Positions 56,134 through 64,000 of a stretch of 64,000 nt of DNA are shown in pieces. The notes below the pieces were generated by a model. The model saw only the letters and a list, made by a program, of their open reading frames with translations, ran no database searches and had not been told where the DNA came from. The stretch lies in contig CP138355.1 in the NCBI GenBank assembly GCA_033584155.1, positions 1,875,501 to 1,939,500 of the forward strand, read 5' to 3'. The stretch's first letter is position 1, and every line of letters starts with the position of its first letter. The position numbers and the translations under genes are program-made. The stretch comes from Candidatus Electrothrix scaldis. GTDB taxonomy: Bacteria > Desulfobacterota > Desulfobulbia > Desulfobulbales > Desulfobulbaceae.

Positions 56134-56161
56134 GTAGGGGCACGGCGCGCCGTGCCCCTAC
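56134..56161. repeat. Perfect 28-bp palindrome of the GTAGGGGC family
   Basis: The sequence reads GTAGGGGCACGGCG followed by its exact complement without a loop. It lies 13 bases after the cooS stop, with an A run behind it. It may act as an RNA hairpin or a terminator within the operon. Confidence 0.75.
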
Positions 56162-56236
56162 GGAAAAAAATCAAGGCATTGAGTTCAGCAGAACAAATCT
56201 CTGCCCGCAGGGCGGATCAGGTATAGAGGAGGATTG

Positions 56237-58912
56237 ATGAAATCGGGGAGCAATTTGGAGCGGGTGCTCAGGAGCGGCGCATTTGCCGTGACCGGTGAGC
56301 TGGGACCGCCAAAGAACAGTGACCCTGATGTGGTCAGAAAGAAGGCAAGGATACTGAAAGGCAATGTGGATGCGGTCAATATTACCGACTGCCAGACCGC
56401 AATCGTCCGGATGTCATCTATCGGGGCCGGGCTCCTGACCCAGGCCGAAGGCGTGGAGCCGGTGATTCAGATGACCTGTCGGGACAGAAACCGAATCGGT
56501 ATGCAGTCGGACCTGCTGGCTGCCTCTGCACTGGGATTGAAAAATCTGCTCTGCCTGACCGGCGATCATCAGAAATTCGGGAACCATCCCGGAGCAAAAG
56601 GCGTTTTTGATATGGATTCCATCCAGCTGCTCGGGATGATCCGGGATATGCGGGACGGAAAAAAATTTCAATGCGGTGAGGAAATAAAAGGAAAAGGGCC
56701 GGACCTCTTCCTTGGTGCCGCAGCTAATCCTTTTGCCTATCCCTATGAGTTCCGTGCCGTGCGCATGGGAAAAAAGATCGCCAATGGTGCTGATTTTATC
56801 CAGACCCAGATCATCTATAACGTAGAACGTTTTGCAGAATTCATGAAGACGGCCCGCGAGCTTGGCCTGCATGAAAAGGCATATATCCTTGCCGGTGTAA
56901 CCCCGCCCAAATCCCTGGGTATGGCCCGCTACATGAAGAAATTTGTTCCTGGGATGGATGTAACGGATGATGTTATCAAACGGATGCAGGGGGCAAAGGA
57001 TAAGAAGCAGGAAGGAATTAATATTTGTGTTGATATCATCAACCAGGTAAAAGAGATTCCCGGAGTGGCCGGTGTTCATGTCATGGCCATTGAGTGGGAA
57101 GAGGCGGTTCCTGAGATTTGTGAAAAAGCGGGCCTGCTCCCGCGTCCGACCTTTGATGAAGAAACGGCAGATGTACCTGAGACCACAGCAGCAGTGAGCG
57201 AGACCATTGAGGTGAAGACTCCTGCAGCTCAGGGTGCTGCTGATGATATTCTGGAACAAGCCAAGGCCGAAGCTGAGAAGATTATAGCTGCTGCCCGGAC
57301 CGAAGCTGCTGCTTTCTCAGCACAGGCTGCTCAGTCCGGCGAAGCGACAACGGAAACTGCTGCCGCCAGTGGACAAGCGGCAGATGATGCAGGAGAACAT
57401 GCGATGAATGAAAATGGACGCCGTGCGGCGTTGGAATCAGTCAAACAGGGCTTGGAGGCCTTGAAGAAGGCCTACGGTCTCAGTGATGATCAGTTTAATG
57501 CCCTGCTGAATTTTATGGATGCAGCAGCCGTGTTGAATAAAGAACCGGAGGGAGCGCCCCAACAACCTGCCGGAGCAAGTCCTGCACCTGCTGCTACCCC
57601 GGTAGCTGAAGCAAAACCTGATGAGAGCGCGGCCAAAGCTGAGGCGGAAGCAAAAGCCAAAGCAGAAGCAGCTGCGAAGGCAGAAGCCGAGGCCAAGGTC
57701 AAAGCAGAGGCGGAAGCAAAGGCCAAAGCGGAAGCTACTGCGAAGGCAGAGGCAGAAGCTAAGGCGAAAGCAGAGGCAGAAGCTAAGGCAAAGGAAGAGG
57801 CTGAGAAAAAGGCTGCCGCAGAAGCAGCTGCGAAGGCAGAGGCAGAAAAGAAGGCCGCTGAAGCAGCAAAGGCAGAAGAAAAGGCGAAGGCTGCCCCGGC
57901 CGCTGCCCCTTCTGATCTGGATGTCCCGGCTCTTTCAACAGATGAGACGCCTTTTGCTGAGCGTGTGACCAAGGTTCCCGCATCCAGCTATGCCATGAAC
58001 TACTCCGGTTCCATCCGCGAGGTCAGCCTGGGGAACGGAGATAAGGCCGTGACTGTCGGTGGTTCCAGCTCGCTGCCTTTCCATCTCTTTGAGGGCGAGT
58101 TAGGCAATAAGCCGCTTATTGCTATGGAGATCATGGATAGCCGTCCTGATAACTGGCCTGCCACTCTGACCAAGTACTTTGACGATGTTATGGACAGTCC
58201 AGTGGATTGGGCCAAGAAGTGCATTGATGTCTACAAGGCGGATGCCCTGAACATCTGGCTCAACGGAACAGATCCTAACGGAGCCAATCGTTCGGCAGCT
58301 GATGCAGCCAAAGATGCCGCCGCAGTCATTGAGGCTGTTGATGTACCCATCATTATCTGGGGTTGCGGTAACGCGGAAAAGGACACCGAAACCCTGCGCG
58401 AGGTGACCTCGTTGATTGGTGATAAGAAGGTTTGTCTGGCCCCCTTGGAAGATGCCAACTACCGAGCTATTGGTGCGACAGCAATGGCCTTCCAGCATCC
58501 GATGGTTGCTGCCTCGCCCATTGATGTCAACCTGGCTAAGCAGTTAAACATTCTCTTGGAAAATCTTGGTGTACCGCTTGATACAGTGATGATGGACCCC
58601 TCGGTTGGTGCGCTGGGTTATGGTATCGAGTACACCTACTCGGTTATGGAGCGTATTCGTATCGCGGCCTTGACCCAGAAAGATGAAAAACTCCAGGTAC
58701 CGCTTATTTGCAATCTGGGACGTGAGGTATGGAAGGCCAAAGAGGTCGGGCTGCCGAGTGATGATATGCTGGGCGACCAGGAAAATCGAGGCATTATGAT
58801 GGAGGCAATTACTGCATCCTGTATGCTGATGGCTGGTGGTGAAGTCCTGATCATGCGCCATCCCAAGGCGGTCAATATGACCAAGGTGCTCATTAACGGT
58901 CTGGCCGGTTAA
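56237..58912 (+). CDS. Fusion of methylene-THF reductase (MetF) and CODH/ACS delta subunit (AcsD)
   Basis: 891 residues from an ATG behind GAGGAGG. Residues about 1-310 are a MetF-type TIM barrel (VTGELGPPKNSD, CLTGDHQKFGN, the FIQTQIIYNVERF block), which makes methyl-THF. A linker of about 270 residues has a short conserved-looking helical unit near 390-435 and an Ala/Glu/Lys-rich repeat near 463-555 that should form a single charged helix. Residues about 580-891 are AcsD/CdhD, the small subunit of the corrinoid iron-sulfur protein (LIAMEIMDSRP, MMDPSVGALGYGIEY). The fusion would tie methyl formation to methyl transfer. Neither end shows a frameshift. Confidence 0.88.
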   Translation: MKSGSNLERVLRSGAFAVTGELGPPKNSDPDVVRKKARILKGNVDAVNITDCQTAIVRMSSIGAGLLTQAEGVEPVIQMTCRDRNRIGMQSDLLAASALGLKNLLCLTGDHQKFGNHPGAKGVFDMDSIQLLGMIRDMRDGKKFQCGEEIKGKGPDLFLGAAANPFAYPYEFRAVRMGKKIANGADFIQTQIIYNVERFAEFMKTARELGLHEKAYILAGVTPPKSLGMARYMKKFVPGMDVTDDVIKRMQGAKDKKQEGINICVDIINQVKEIPGVAGVHVMAIEWEEAVPEICEKAGLLPRPTFDEETADVPETTAAVSETIEVKTPAAQGAADDILEQAKAEAEKIIAAARTEAAAFSAQAAQSGEATTETAAASGQAADDAGEHAMNENGRRAALESVKQGLEALKKAYGLSDDQFNALLNFMDAAAVLNKEPEGAPQQPAGASPAPAATPVAEAKPDESAAKAEAEAKAKAEAAAKAEAEAKVKAEAEAKAKAEATAKAEAEAKAKAEAEAKAKEEAEKKAAAEAAAKAEAEKKAAEAAKAEEKAKAAPAAAPSDLDVPALSTDETPFAERVTKVPASSYAMNYSGSIREVSLGNGDKAVTVGGSSSLPFHLFEGELGNKPLIAMEIMDSRPDNWPATLTKYFDDVMDSPVDWAKKCIDVYKADALNIWLNGTDPNGANRSAADAAKDAAAVIEAVDVPIIIWGCGNAEKDTETLREVTSLIGDKKVCLAPLEDANYRAIGATAMAFQHPMVAASPIDVNLAKQLNILLENLGVPLDTVMMDPSVGALGYGIEYTYSVMERIRIAALTQKDEKLQVPLICNLGREVWKAKEVGLPSDDMLGDQENRGIMMEAITASCMLMAGGEVLIMRHPKAVNMTKVLINGLAG

Positions 58913-58990
58913 TGAAGATCTGCCAACTTGCTTTGCAGCAAGGTTTGAACCTGAACTCTGAACCGTCTACACCATAAGGGAGTTGTCTCA

Positions 58991-61198
58991 ATGTCAAAGA
59001 TTATCTGCTCCGCAGCAATACGCGGTGCCCAAAAAATCGTGGATATGGCCGAAGCGTCCTATGAGGAGGCCTTAAAAAAGTACGGCCCTGAACAGGAGGT
59101 TGCCTTTCCTAACACGGCCTATTACCTGCCGATTATTTATTCCATGCTTGGAGCTAAGGTGGAAAAAATCGGCGATATGAAAGATATTTTTCAGGAATGT
59201 CGTAAGCTCTTGCCGACCATTGTTACCGAGGATATCTGGCTGCCCTACCTGGGTCCTGCCCTGGATGCCGGTATGGCAACCTATTTTGCCGAGGAAATGT
59301 ACGAGGCAATCGACTACCTGAATTCGCCTAATTACTACACCAAGACCGAAGACCCCACCGCAGATAATATCTGGCTGGGCGCGGCAGACGACGTTATCTT
59401 CCGAAAACGTGGTGTCGAGTTTGTTGACGGTACGGCTCCGGGCTTTGCTGCCATCGTCGGTTCTCCTTCAGATCCTGAGGTCGCCTCCAAGATTGCCTTG
59501 GAGTTGCAGGAAAAGAACCTCTATATCTTTATGCACACCGATTCAGATGGCAATTACATGCCGGATCTGTTGGTAAAGAACGGGGTGCAGGTTGGCTGGA
59601 ATACCCGTTTGGTGCCCTTTGGTAAGCGCTATACCTCAGTGGTCTTTTCCATTGGTTTTGCCTGTCGTGTGGCGATGGCTTTCGGTGGTGTCAAGCCCGG
59701 CGATTCCAGAGCTAACCTGCTCTATAATAAGGATCGTACCTACGCCTTTGTTATGCCTTTCGGACCGGTCAGCGATGAGTGGTATGCCAATGCTGCTGGC
59801 GCCATTAACTGGGGTTTTCCGACCATCTCTGATTATGATATTCCTGAGATCCTGCCCACCGGTGTCTGCACCTACGAGCACGTGGTTTCCAATGTACCCC
59901 ATGACGAGATCGTCCAGAAGGCCATTGAGGTACGCGGCCTGAAGGTCAATGTGAGCAAGATCGACATTCCCATGTCCTTCGGTCCTGCCTTTGAGGGCGA
60001 GCGTATCCGTAAGGATGACCTGTTCATGGAATGCGGTGGTGGTCGAACCACCGGTGTGGAGGTTCTGATTTCCAAAGAAATGGACGAGGTTGAAGACGGT
60101 CTGGTGACTCTGGACGGTCCCGATATCTCTGACATTGAACTGGGACAGAACCTGCCGATTTCTATCCTGGTCGAGGTGGCAGGTCGTGAGATGCAGTCCG
60201 ACTTTGAGCCGATCCTGGAGCGTCAGTTTCATCACCTGATGAACTATATTCAGGGCATTATGCATATCGGTCAGCGGAATATCATGTGGGTGCGTATCGG
60301 CAAGGCTGCCGTGGAAAAAGGATTTTCCTTCAAACATCTTGGCATTGTCCTGCACGGTAAACTGCATCAGGAATTTGGTGCTATTTTGGATAAGGTACAG
60401 GTCAAAATATCCACCATTCAGGAGCAGGTGGACGAGGTTATGGAGCTTGCCAAGCAGGTGTATGATGAGCGTGATCTGCGTCTTGGCTCTATGACCGATG
60501 AGACCGAAGATGTTTTCTACTCCTGTACCCTGTGCCAGTCCTTTGCACCCAGTCATGTTTGTGTGATTACACCAGAACGTATTGGTATGTGCGGTGCCTA
60601 TAACTGGCTTGACGGTAAGGCATCGTATCAGATTAATCCAACAGGTCCGAATCAGCCCATTGAAAAGGGCGAGTGTACAGACCCGGATAACGGCTACTTT
60701 ACTGGTATTAACGAGTTTGTTAATCAGGCATCTCGTGGGGCAGTCACTGATGTGAGCTGCTATTCTTTGATGAATAACCCCATGACCGCCTGTGGTTGCT
60801 TTGAGGCCATTGCCGCTATGCTGCCGCAATGTAACGGCATCATGGTCGTTAACCGTGACTACATGGGCATGACCCCGTCTGGAATGAAGTTCACCACCTT
60901 GGCCGGTATGGCTGGTGGCGGTATGCAGACACCCGGCTTCATGGGCGTGTCCAAGCATTACATGACCAGTAAAAAGCTGTTCAAAGCTGAGGGCGGTATT
61001 AAGCGTGTGGTCTGGATGCCTAAGATCATGAAGGATGAGATCAGCGAGAAGCTGAAAGCCATCTGCGAACATGTGGGTATGCCGGAGTTGTACGATATGA
61101 TCGCCACCGAAGAGCAGGGCACCACTGAGGAAGAGATTCTTGAGTTCCTCAAGGAGAAGGGGCATCCTGCGCTGAAGATGGAAACGGCGATGGGGTGA
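58991..61198 (+). CDS. acsB: CO-methylating acetyl-CoA synthase
   Basis: 735 residues. AcsB condenses CO, the corrinoid-bound methyl group and CoA on the Ni-Ni-[4Fe-4S] A-cluster. Ligand Cys are seen in SCTLCQSFAPSHVC and GMCGAYNW (cluster) and in the CGC of MTACGCFEAI (distal Ni). The N-terminal CO-tunnel domain begins MSKIICSAAIRGAQ as in bacterial AcsB. The gene lies between the metF-acsD fusion and acsC. Confidence 0.97.
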   Translation: MSKIICSAAIRGAQKIVDMAEASYEEALKKYGPEQEVAFPNTAYYLPIIYSMLGAKVEKIGDMKDIFQECRKLLPTIVTEDIWLPYLGPALDAGMATYFAEEMYEAIDYLNSPNYYTKTEDPTADNIWLGAADDVIFRKRGVEFVDGTAPGFAAIVGSPSDPEVASKIALELQEKNLYIFMHTDSDGNYMPDLLVKNGVQVGWNTRLVPFGKRYTSVVFSIGFACRVAMAFGGVKPGDSRANLLYNKDRTYAFVMPFGPVSDEWYANAAGAINWGFPTISDYDIPEILPTGVCTYEHVVSNVPHDEIVQKAIEVRGLKVNVSKIDIPMSFGPAFEGERIRKDDLFMECGGGRTTGVEVLISKEMDEVEDGLVTLDGPDISDIELGQNLPISILVEVAGREMQSDFEPILERQFHHLMNYIQGIMHIGQRNIMWVRIGKAAVEKGFSFKHLGIVLHGKLHQEFGAILDKVQVKISTIQEQVDEVMELAKQVYDERDLRLGSMTDETEDVFYSCTLCQSFAPSHVCVITPERIGMCGAYNWLDGKASYQINPTGPNQPIEKGECTDPDNGYFTGINEFVNQASRGAVTDVSCYSLMNNPMTACGCFEAIAAMLPQCNGIMVVNRDYMGMTPSGMKFTTLAGMAGGGMQTPGFMGVSKHYMTSKKLFKAEGGIKRVVWMPKIMKDEISEKLKAICEHVGMPELYDMIATEEQGTTEEEILEFLKEKGHPALKMETAMG

Positions 61199-61377
61199 TC
61201 ACACAACTGATTCGGTGTTGATGTGCCTTGAATCGTCGGAGATTCGCGCGAGAGAAATAGTATCGCATCTGGCAGAGAATTCTTTTGGATGCGCTCAAGA
61301 TATAACAGGTACTCTGAGAACAAATGAACAGCCGCCGGGCAGATGAAGGAAACGGCTGCTGCATGGGAGGATAGATA

Positions 61378-62727
61378 ATGGCGTTAACCGGTATACAGAT
61401 ACTCAAAATGCTGCCCAAGAAGAATTGCGGCGAGTGTGACATACCTACCTGTCTCGCCTTTGCCATGAAAGTGGCTGCCGGGCAGGCTGAAATCGAAACA
61501 TGTCCTTATGTCAGTGATGAGGCAAAGGCCACCATTGGTGAGGCTTCAGCACCGCCGATTCGTACCGTTAAGATCGGTGCCGGTGATGCCCAGTTCACCG
61601 CAGGCGGTGAAACCTGTCAATTCCGGCATGAGAAGCGCTTCGAGAACCAAACCGGTCTGGCTGTGCTGATTACAACGGATGAGGATGCGGCCTCTGTTGA
61701 CGGCAAAATCAAACGGGCCAATGACTTCGAGTACGAGCGTGTCGGCGTGATGATGCGCAATAATCTGGTCGCTATTAAGGATAATGGCGGTGCTTCGCTG
61801 GCAGATATGGCCAAGAAGGTCATGGAAGGTGCTCCGAAGCAGGCCATTATTTTAATGAGTGATAGCGTGGACAGCCTTAAGGATGGTGCTGCGGCTTGTG
61901 GTGATAATAAACCCTTGCTTTATGGTGCCACCAGCGAGAATGTCGATGCCTTTGCTGCACTTGCTCAGGAGACCGGTTGTGTTATCGGTGTGAAGGGTAA
62001 GAATATTGATGATCTGGTAGAAACAGCAGATAAGCTCCTCGCTGCTGGGGTCAAGGATATGGTCATCGATACCGGTGCCCGGACCATGCGCGGCGCCTTT
62101 GAGGATAATGTTGTGGCTCGTCGCTCTGCGGTGAAGGAGAAATTCAAACCGCTTGGCTTTCCTACCATCACCTTTCCCTGCGAGATGTGTGATGACCTGA
62201 TGATGGAGGCCATGATAGGCTCTGTCCTGATGGCCAAGTACACCGGGATTACGGTCTTCTCTGACATTCAGGGGGATATACTCTTCCCGCTCCTGCTGGA
62301 GCAGCTGAACATCTTCACTGACCCGCAGCGTCCGATGGTTGTTGCTGAGGATATTTATCCGATCACCGGCCCGGATGAGAATTCACCGGTACTGATTACC
62401 TGTAACTTCTCGCTCACCTACTTTATTGTTTCCGGTGAGATCGAAGGCTCCAAGGTGCCCAGTTGGCTGCTGATCAAGGATACCGAAGGTCTTTCCGTGC
62501 TCACAGCTTGGGCTGCCGGTAAATTCGGTGCCGATCTGATCGCCATGTTTGTTAATAAATCTGGCATTTTGGATAAAGTCAAGCATCGGGAACTGATCAT
62601 TCCGGGCTACTTGGCAACCATCAAGGGTGAGTTGGAAGAAGAGCTGCCTGACTGGACCATCACCATCGGGCCTCGCGAAGCTGGACATCTGCCTGCATTC
62701 CTCAAGGAGTGGAAACCGGCAGCGTAG
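61378..62727 (+). CDS. acsC: Corrinoid iron-sulfur protein large subunit (CODH/ACS gamma)
   Basis: 449 residues. The N-terminal [4Fe-4S] domain has CGECDIPTC and a fourth Cys in ETCPYV, spaced as in AcsC/CdhE. A TIM-barrel B12-binding region follows and ends with the C-terminal block LPDWTITIGPREAGHLPAFL. It carries the methyl group from methyl-THF to AcsB together with AcsD. The methyltransferase gene acsE is not in the window. Confidence 0.96.
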   Translation: MALTGIQILKMLPKKNCGECDIPTCLAFAMKVAAGQAEIETCPYVSDEAKATIGEASAPPIRTVKIGAGDAQFTAGGETCQFRHEKRFENQTGLAVLITTDEDAASVDGKIKRANDFEYERVGVMMRNNLVAIKDNGGASLADMAKKVMEGAPKQAIILMSDSVDSLKDGAAACGDNKPLLYGATSENVDAFAALAQETGCVIGVKGKNIDDLVETADKLLAAGVKDMVIDTGARTMRGAFEDNVVARRSAVKEKFKPLGFPTITFPCEMCDDLMMEAMIGSVLMAKYTGITVFSDIQGDILFPLLLEQLNIFTDPQRPMVVAEDIYPITGPDENSPVLITCNFSLTYFIVSGEIEGSKVPSWLLIKDTEGLSVLTAWAAGKFGADLIAMFVNKSGILDKVKHRELIIPGYLATIKGELEEELPDWTITIGPREAGHLPAFLKEWKPAA

Positions 62728-62884
62728 GTTGGGCTGACGGTGCAGTTTTGCTTTGTACAATACAGCCCTGTCGTCCATCGGATGATGGGGCTTGTTTGGT
62801 CTGGAAAGGCAACAGTCGAGTAGGATGGGTTTACGTACCATTAATGAGCCTGTGAAACGTTAGCCTCAGAAGGAGAATGAAGAT

Positions 62885-62968
62885 ATGGTCCCGGAAGCTG
62901 CCATTACAATTTCAAAGATGCTTGAGACATTGCCGGAACGGTTCAAAGCATTAAGGAAGCTGGCATGA
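62885..62968 (+). pseudogene. Remnant of a small antitoxin-like gene
   Basis: A 27-codon frame starts MVPEAAITISKMLETLPE, which resembles the N-terminus of a family of small VapB-like antitoxins found beside PIN toxins, but it stops soon afterwards. It precedes the PIN gene by about 80 bases. I read it as truncated; it could also be a functional mini-ORF. Confidence 0.35.
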
Positions 62969-63045
62969 ACCTAAGCGCAATAGTGTTATATTGGACAAAC
63001 TTGTTTGGTAATGATTTCATGAGCTGCATCAATCGCTAAATTGAT

Positions 63046-63528
63046 ATGAGCAAAGTCTATATTGAAACCTCTATAATTTCTTATTTGACAGCACGACCAT
63101 CCAGTAATCTCATTGCCGCTGCATGGCAAAAAGAAACGATTGATTGGTGGGATTCTGAAAAACCGCGATTTAAGCTATATATTTCAGAGGTTGTGATTGA
63201 AGAGGCTGGCAGGGGGAACCTAGATGCAGCATCAAGGAGACTTTCTGCACTTGATGGCCTTGAGATCCTTAAAATAAATAAAGAGATAGTCGCGTTATCC
63301 AAGATCCTGATTCAGGATGGCGGAATCCCGAAAAAGGCGCTGGATGACGCATTACATGTTGCGATAGCTTCCGTTCATGCAGTTGAATTTTTACTCACAT
63401 GGAATTGTAGACACATAAACAACGCGGAAATGAAGCCGAAAATAAGAAAAATTATAGAAGCGTATGGATTTCAGAGTCCTGAAATTGCTACTCCAATCGA
63501 ATTGATGGGGAGGAGAGATGATGATTGA
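63046..63528 (+). CDS. PIN-domain protein, type II toxin candidate
   Basis: 160 residues. The N-terminus KVYIETSIISYLTAR holds a Glu where many PIN proteins have the first Asp, as in the DUF/PIN branch with E-T-S. Further acids occur in ISEVVIEEAGRG and DDALHVAIA, and the late Asn/His in TWNCRHINN closes the site. These are the residues that bind Mg in PIN ribonucleases. The gene overlaps a 49-codon frame downstream by 11 bases, suggesting a toxin-antitoxin pair in reversed order. VapC is the usual comparison. Confidence 0.78.
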   Translation: MSKVYIETSIISYLTARPSSNLIAAAWQKETIDWWDSEKPRFKLYISEVVIEEAGRGNLDAASRRLSALDGLEILKINKEIVALSKILIQDGGIPKKALDDALHVAIASVHAVEFLLTWNCRHINNAEMKPKIRKIIEAYGFQSPEIATPIELMGRRDDD

Positions 63529-63667
63529 CGAAATACTTCAAGAATTAAGGGCTGTAAAAGATAAAATTGCTAAAGAGTATAGCTATAGTCTTGATGATTT
63601 AGCTGAATATTATTCGCAAAAACAAATGAATAATCCTGAAAAATTCTATCAGGGGAAGAAAAATATA
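63518..63667 (+). CDS. Small downstream antitoxin candidate
   Basis: A 49-codon frame starting MMIDEILQELRAVKDKIAKE lies behind AGGAG and overlaps the PIN gene by 11 bases. Short proteins of the type (M)xDEIxxEVRxxRDxxAxxxxYDL commonly follow PIN genes of this branch and are presumed antitoxins. The N-terminal helix pair with SYSLDDLAEYY fits this pattern. It is not a canonical AbrB- or RHH-type antitoxin. Confidence 0.6.
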
Positions 63668-63921
63668 AAAACCGAACAGGTTGCTCGATCTGAATAAACA
63701 TGGGTTGAAGATTGTTGTCTATAACTATCCAAGATGATATTTAATTCAACTTACTTGAGTTTGTAGCGTCCGCCCGTCAAACGCCTGAAGGATTTGTGAT
63801 TGAACTTATTCGTGAGCACTTTGATTATTATGACAGTCTTGACAGCGAGGCACCTGATTTTACCGCATTAGAGACTGACAGAAAATATACTTTAACCAAT
63901 CAATAAACACTGGAGATTGCA
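63668..63921. other. Gap before the hdrA-like gene with a startless frame
   Basis: From about 63740 to 63906 one plus frame is open and encodes an acidic stretch (VASARQTPEGFVIELIREHF) but no good start is present, so it may be a remnant of a small accessory gene. The end holds the GGAG ribosome-binding site of the next gene. Confidence 0.3.
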
Positions 63922-64000
63922 ATGGGAAAAGGAATGGAACACAGGGCCGGATCAGTAATGGTCGTGGGCGGAGGTATCGCCGGGATACAGACCGCCCTTG
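63922..64000 (+). CDS. hdrA: HdrA-like FAD protein, 3' truncated by the window
   Basis: The ATG at 63922 follows GGAG and encodes MGKGMEHRAGSVMVVGGGIA..., an FAD Rossmann start as in heterodisulfide reductase subunit A of sulfate reducers. Only 26 residues are visible. Position behind acsC fits the known association of Hdr genes with CODH/ACS clusters, where HdrA-type flavoproteins handle electron bifurcation or ferredoxin/disulfide exchange. Confidence 0.7.
   Translation, partial: MGKGMEHRAGSVMVVGGGIAGIQTAL

Noticed and set aside
59636-61165. 509-codon minus-strand frame opposite acsB
   Set aside because: The same effect: acsB is intact and diagnostic, and the opposite frame is His/Thr/Gly-rich with no family signature.

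Overview
The window reads as a chromosomal piece of an anaerobic, Gram-negative bacterium, most plausibly a sulfate reducer or sulfur disproportionator of the Desulfobulbales type (the cable-bacterium relatives would also fit). This is an inference from three things: a carbonyl branch of the Wood-Ljungdahl pathway followed by an HdrA-like gene (about 53.1-64 kb), a roughly 50% GC composition by eye, and a strong load of two-component, cyclic-nucleotide, c-di-GMP and eukaryote-like kinase genes. No rRNA, tRNA or CRISPR array was recognised.

Layout. 0-5.5 kb: 3' end of a DjlA-like co-chaperone, an array of short hairpins, two zinc-ribbon proteins of unknown function, a DUF4401-like/DUF4824 membrane pair and a cNMP-binding/DUF4388 sensor. 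5.5-10 kb (minus): proS, a relA/spoT-type gene whose hydrolase site looks dead, and smr. 10.4-16.4 kb: two translationally coupled hybrid histidine kinases. 16.5-19.7 kb: a LysR regulator divergent from dsbD. 20-27.3 kb: accessory region with a secreted six-repeat protein, then an Rhs/YD locus made of three C-terminal 'tip' cassettes. Each cassette begins directly behind the same 28-bp stop-containing motif. The first is a metallopeptidase-like toxin split by an intact IS3-family element. 27.4-33.4 kb: a housekeeping run purA, rpoZ, dnaJ, moaC, dksA-like, galT, a receiver-only regulator and a FolE2-like protein that lacks the expected metal ligands. 33.5-43.4 kb: a Tat-exported CrtI-like FAD protein, then on the minus strand a 1644-residue Ser/Thr kinase-ATPase-GAF-GGDEF protein followed by two duplicated double-flavodoxin proteins. 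43.9-53 kb: cysS, fcl, small envelope proteins, a Kazal lipoprotein, a Roco (LRR-Roc-COR) protein, a 23-bp tandem array, a peptidoglycan-binding protein and an SGNH hydrolase. 53.1-62.7 kb: folD, cooS, a metF-acsD fusion, acsB and acsC. 62.8-64 kb: a PIN toxin with a downstream mini-antitoxin candidate, then the start of an hdrA-like gene.

How it fits together. FolD and the MetF part supply methyl-tetrahydrofolate; CooS, AcsB, AcsC and the AcsD part make or split acetyl-CoA. HdrA probably links this to electron bifurcation or disulfide chemistry. The most unusual items are the Rhs tip-cassette array with its shared junction motif, the 23-bp array in the Roco upstream region that is nearly stop-free on both strands, the MetF-linker-AcsD fusion, and the FolE2 homologue without its zinc site.
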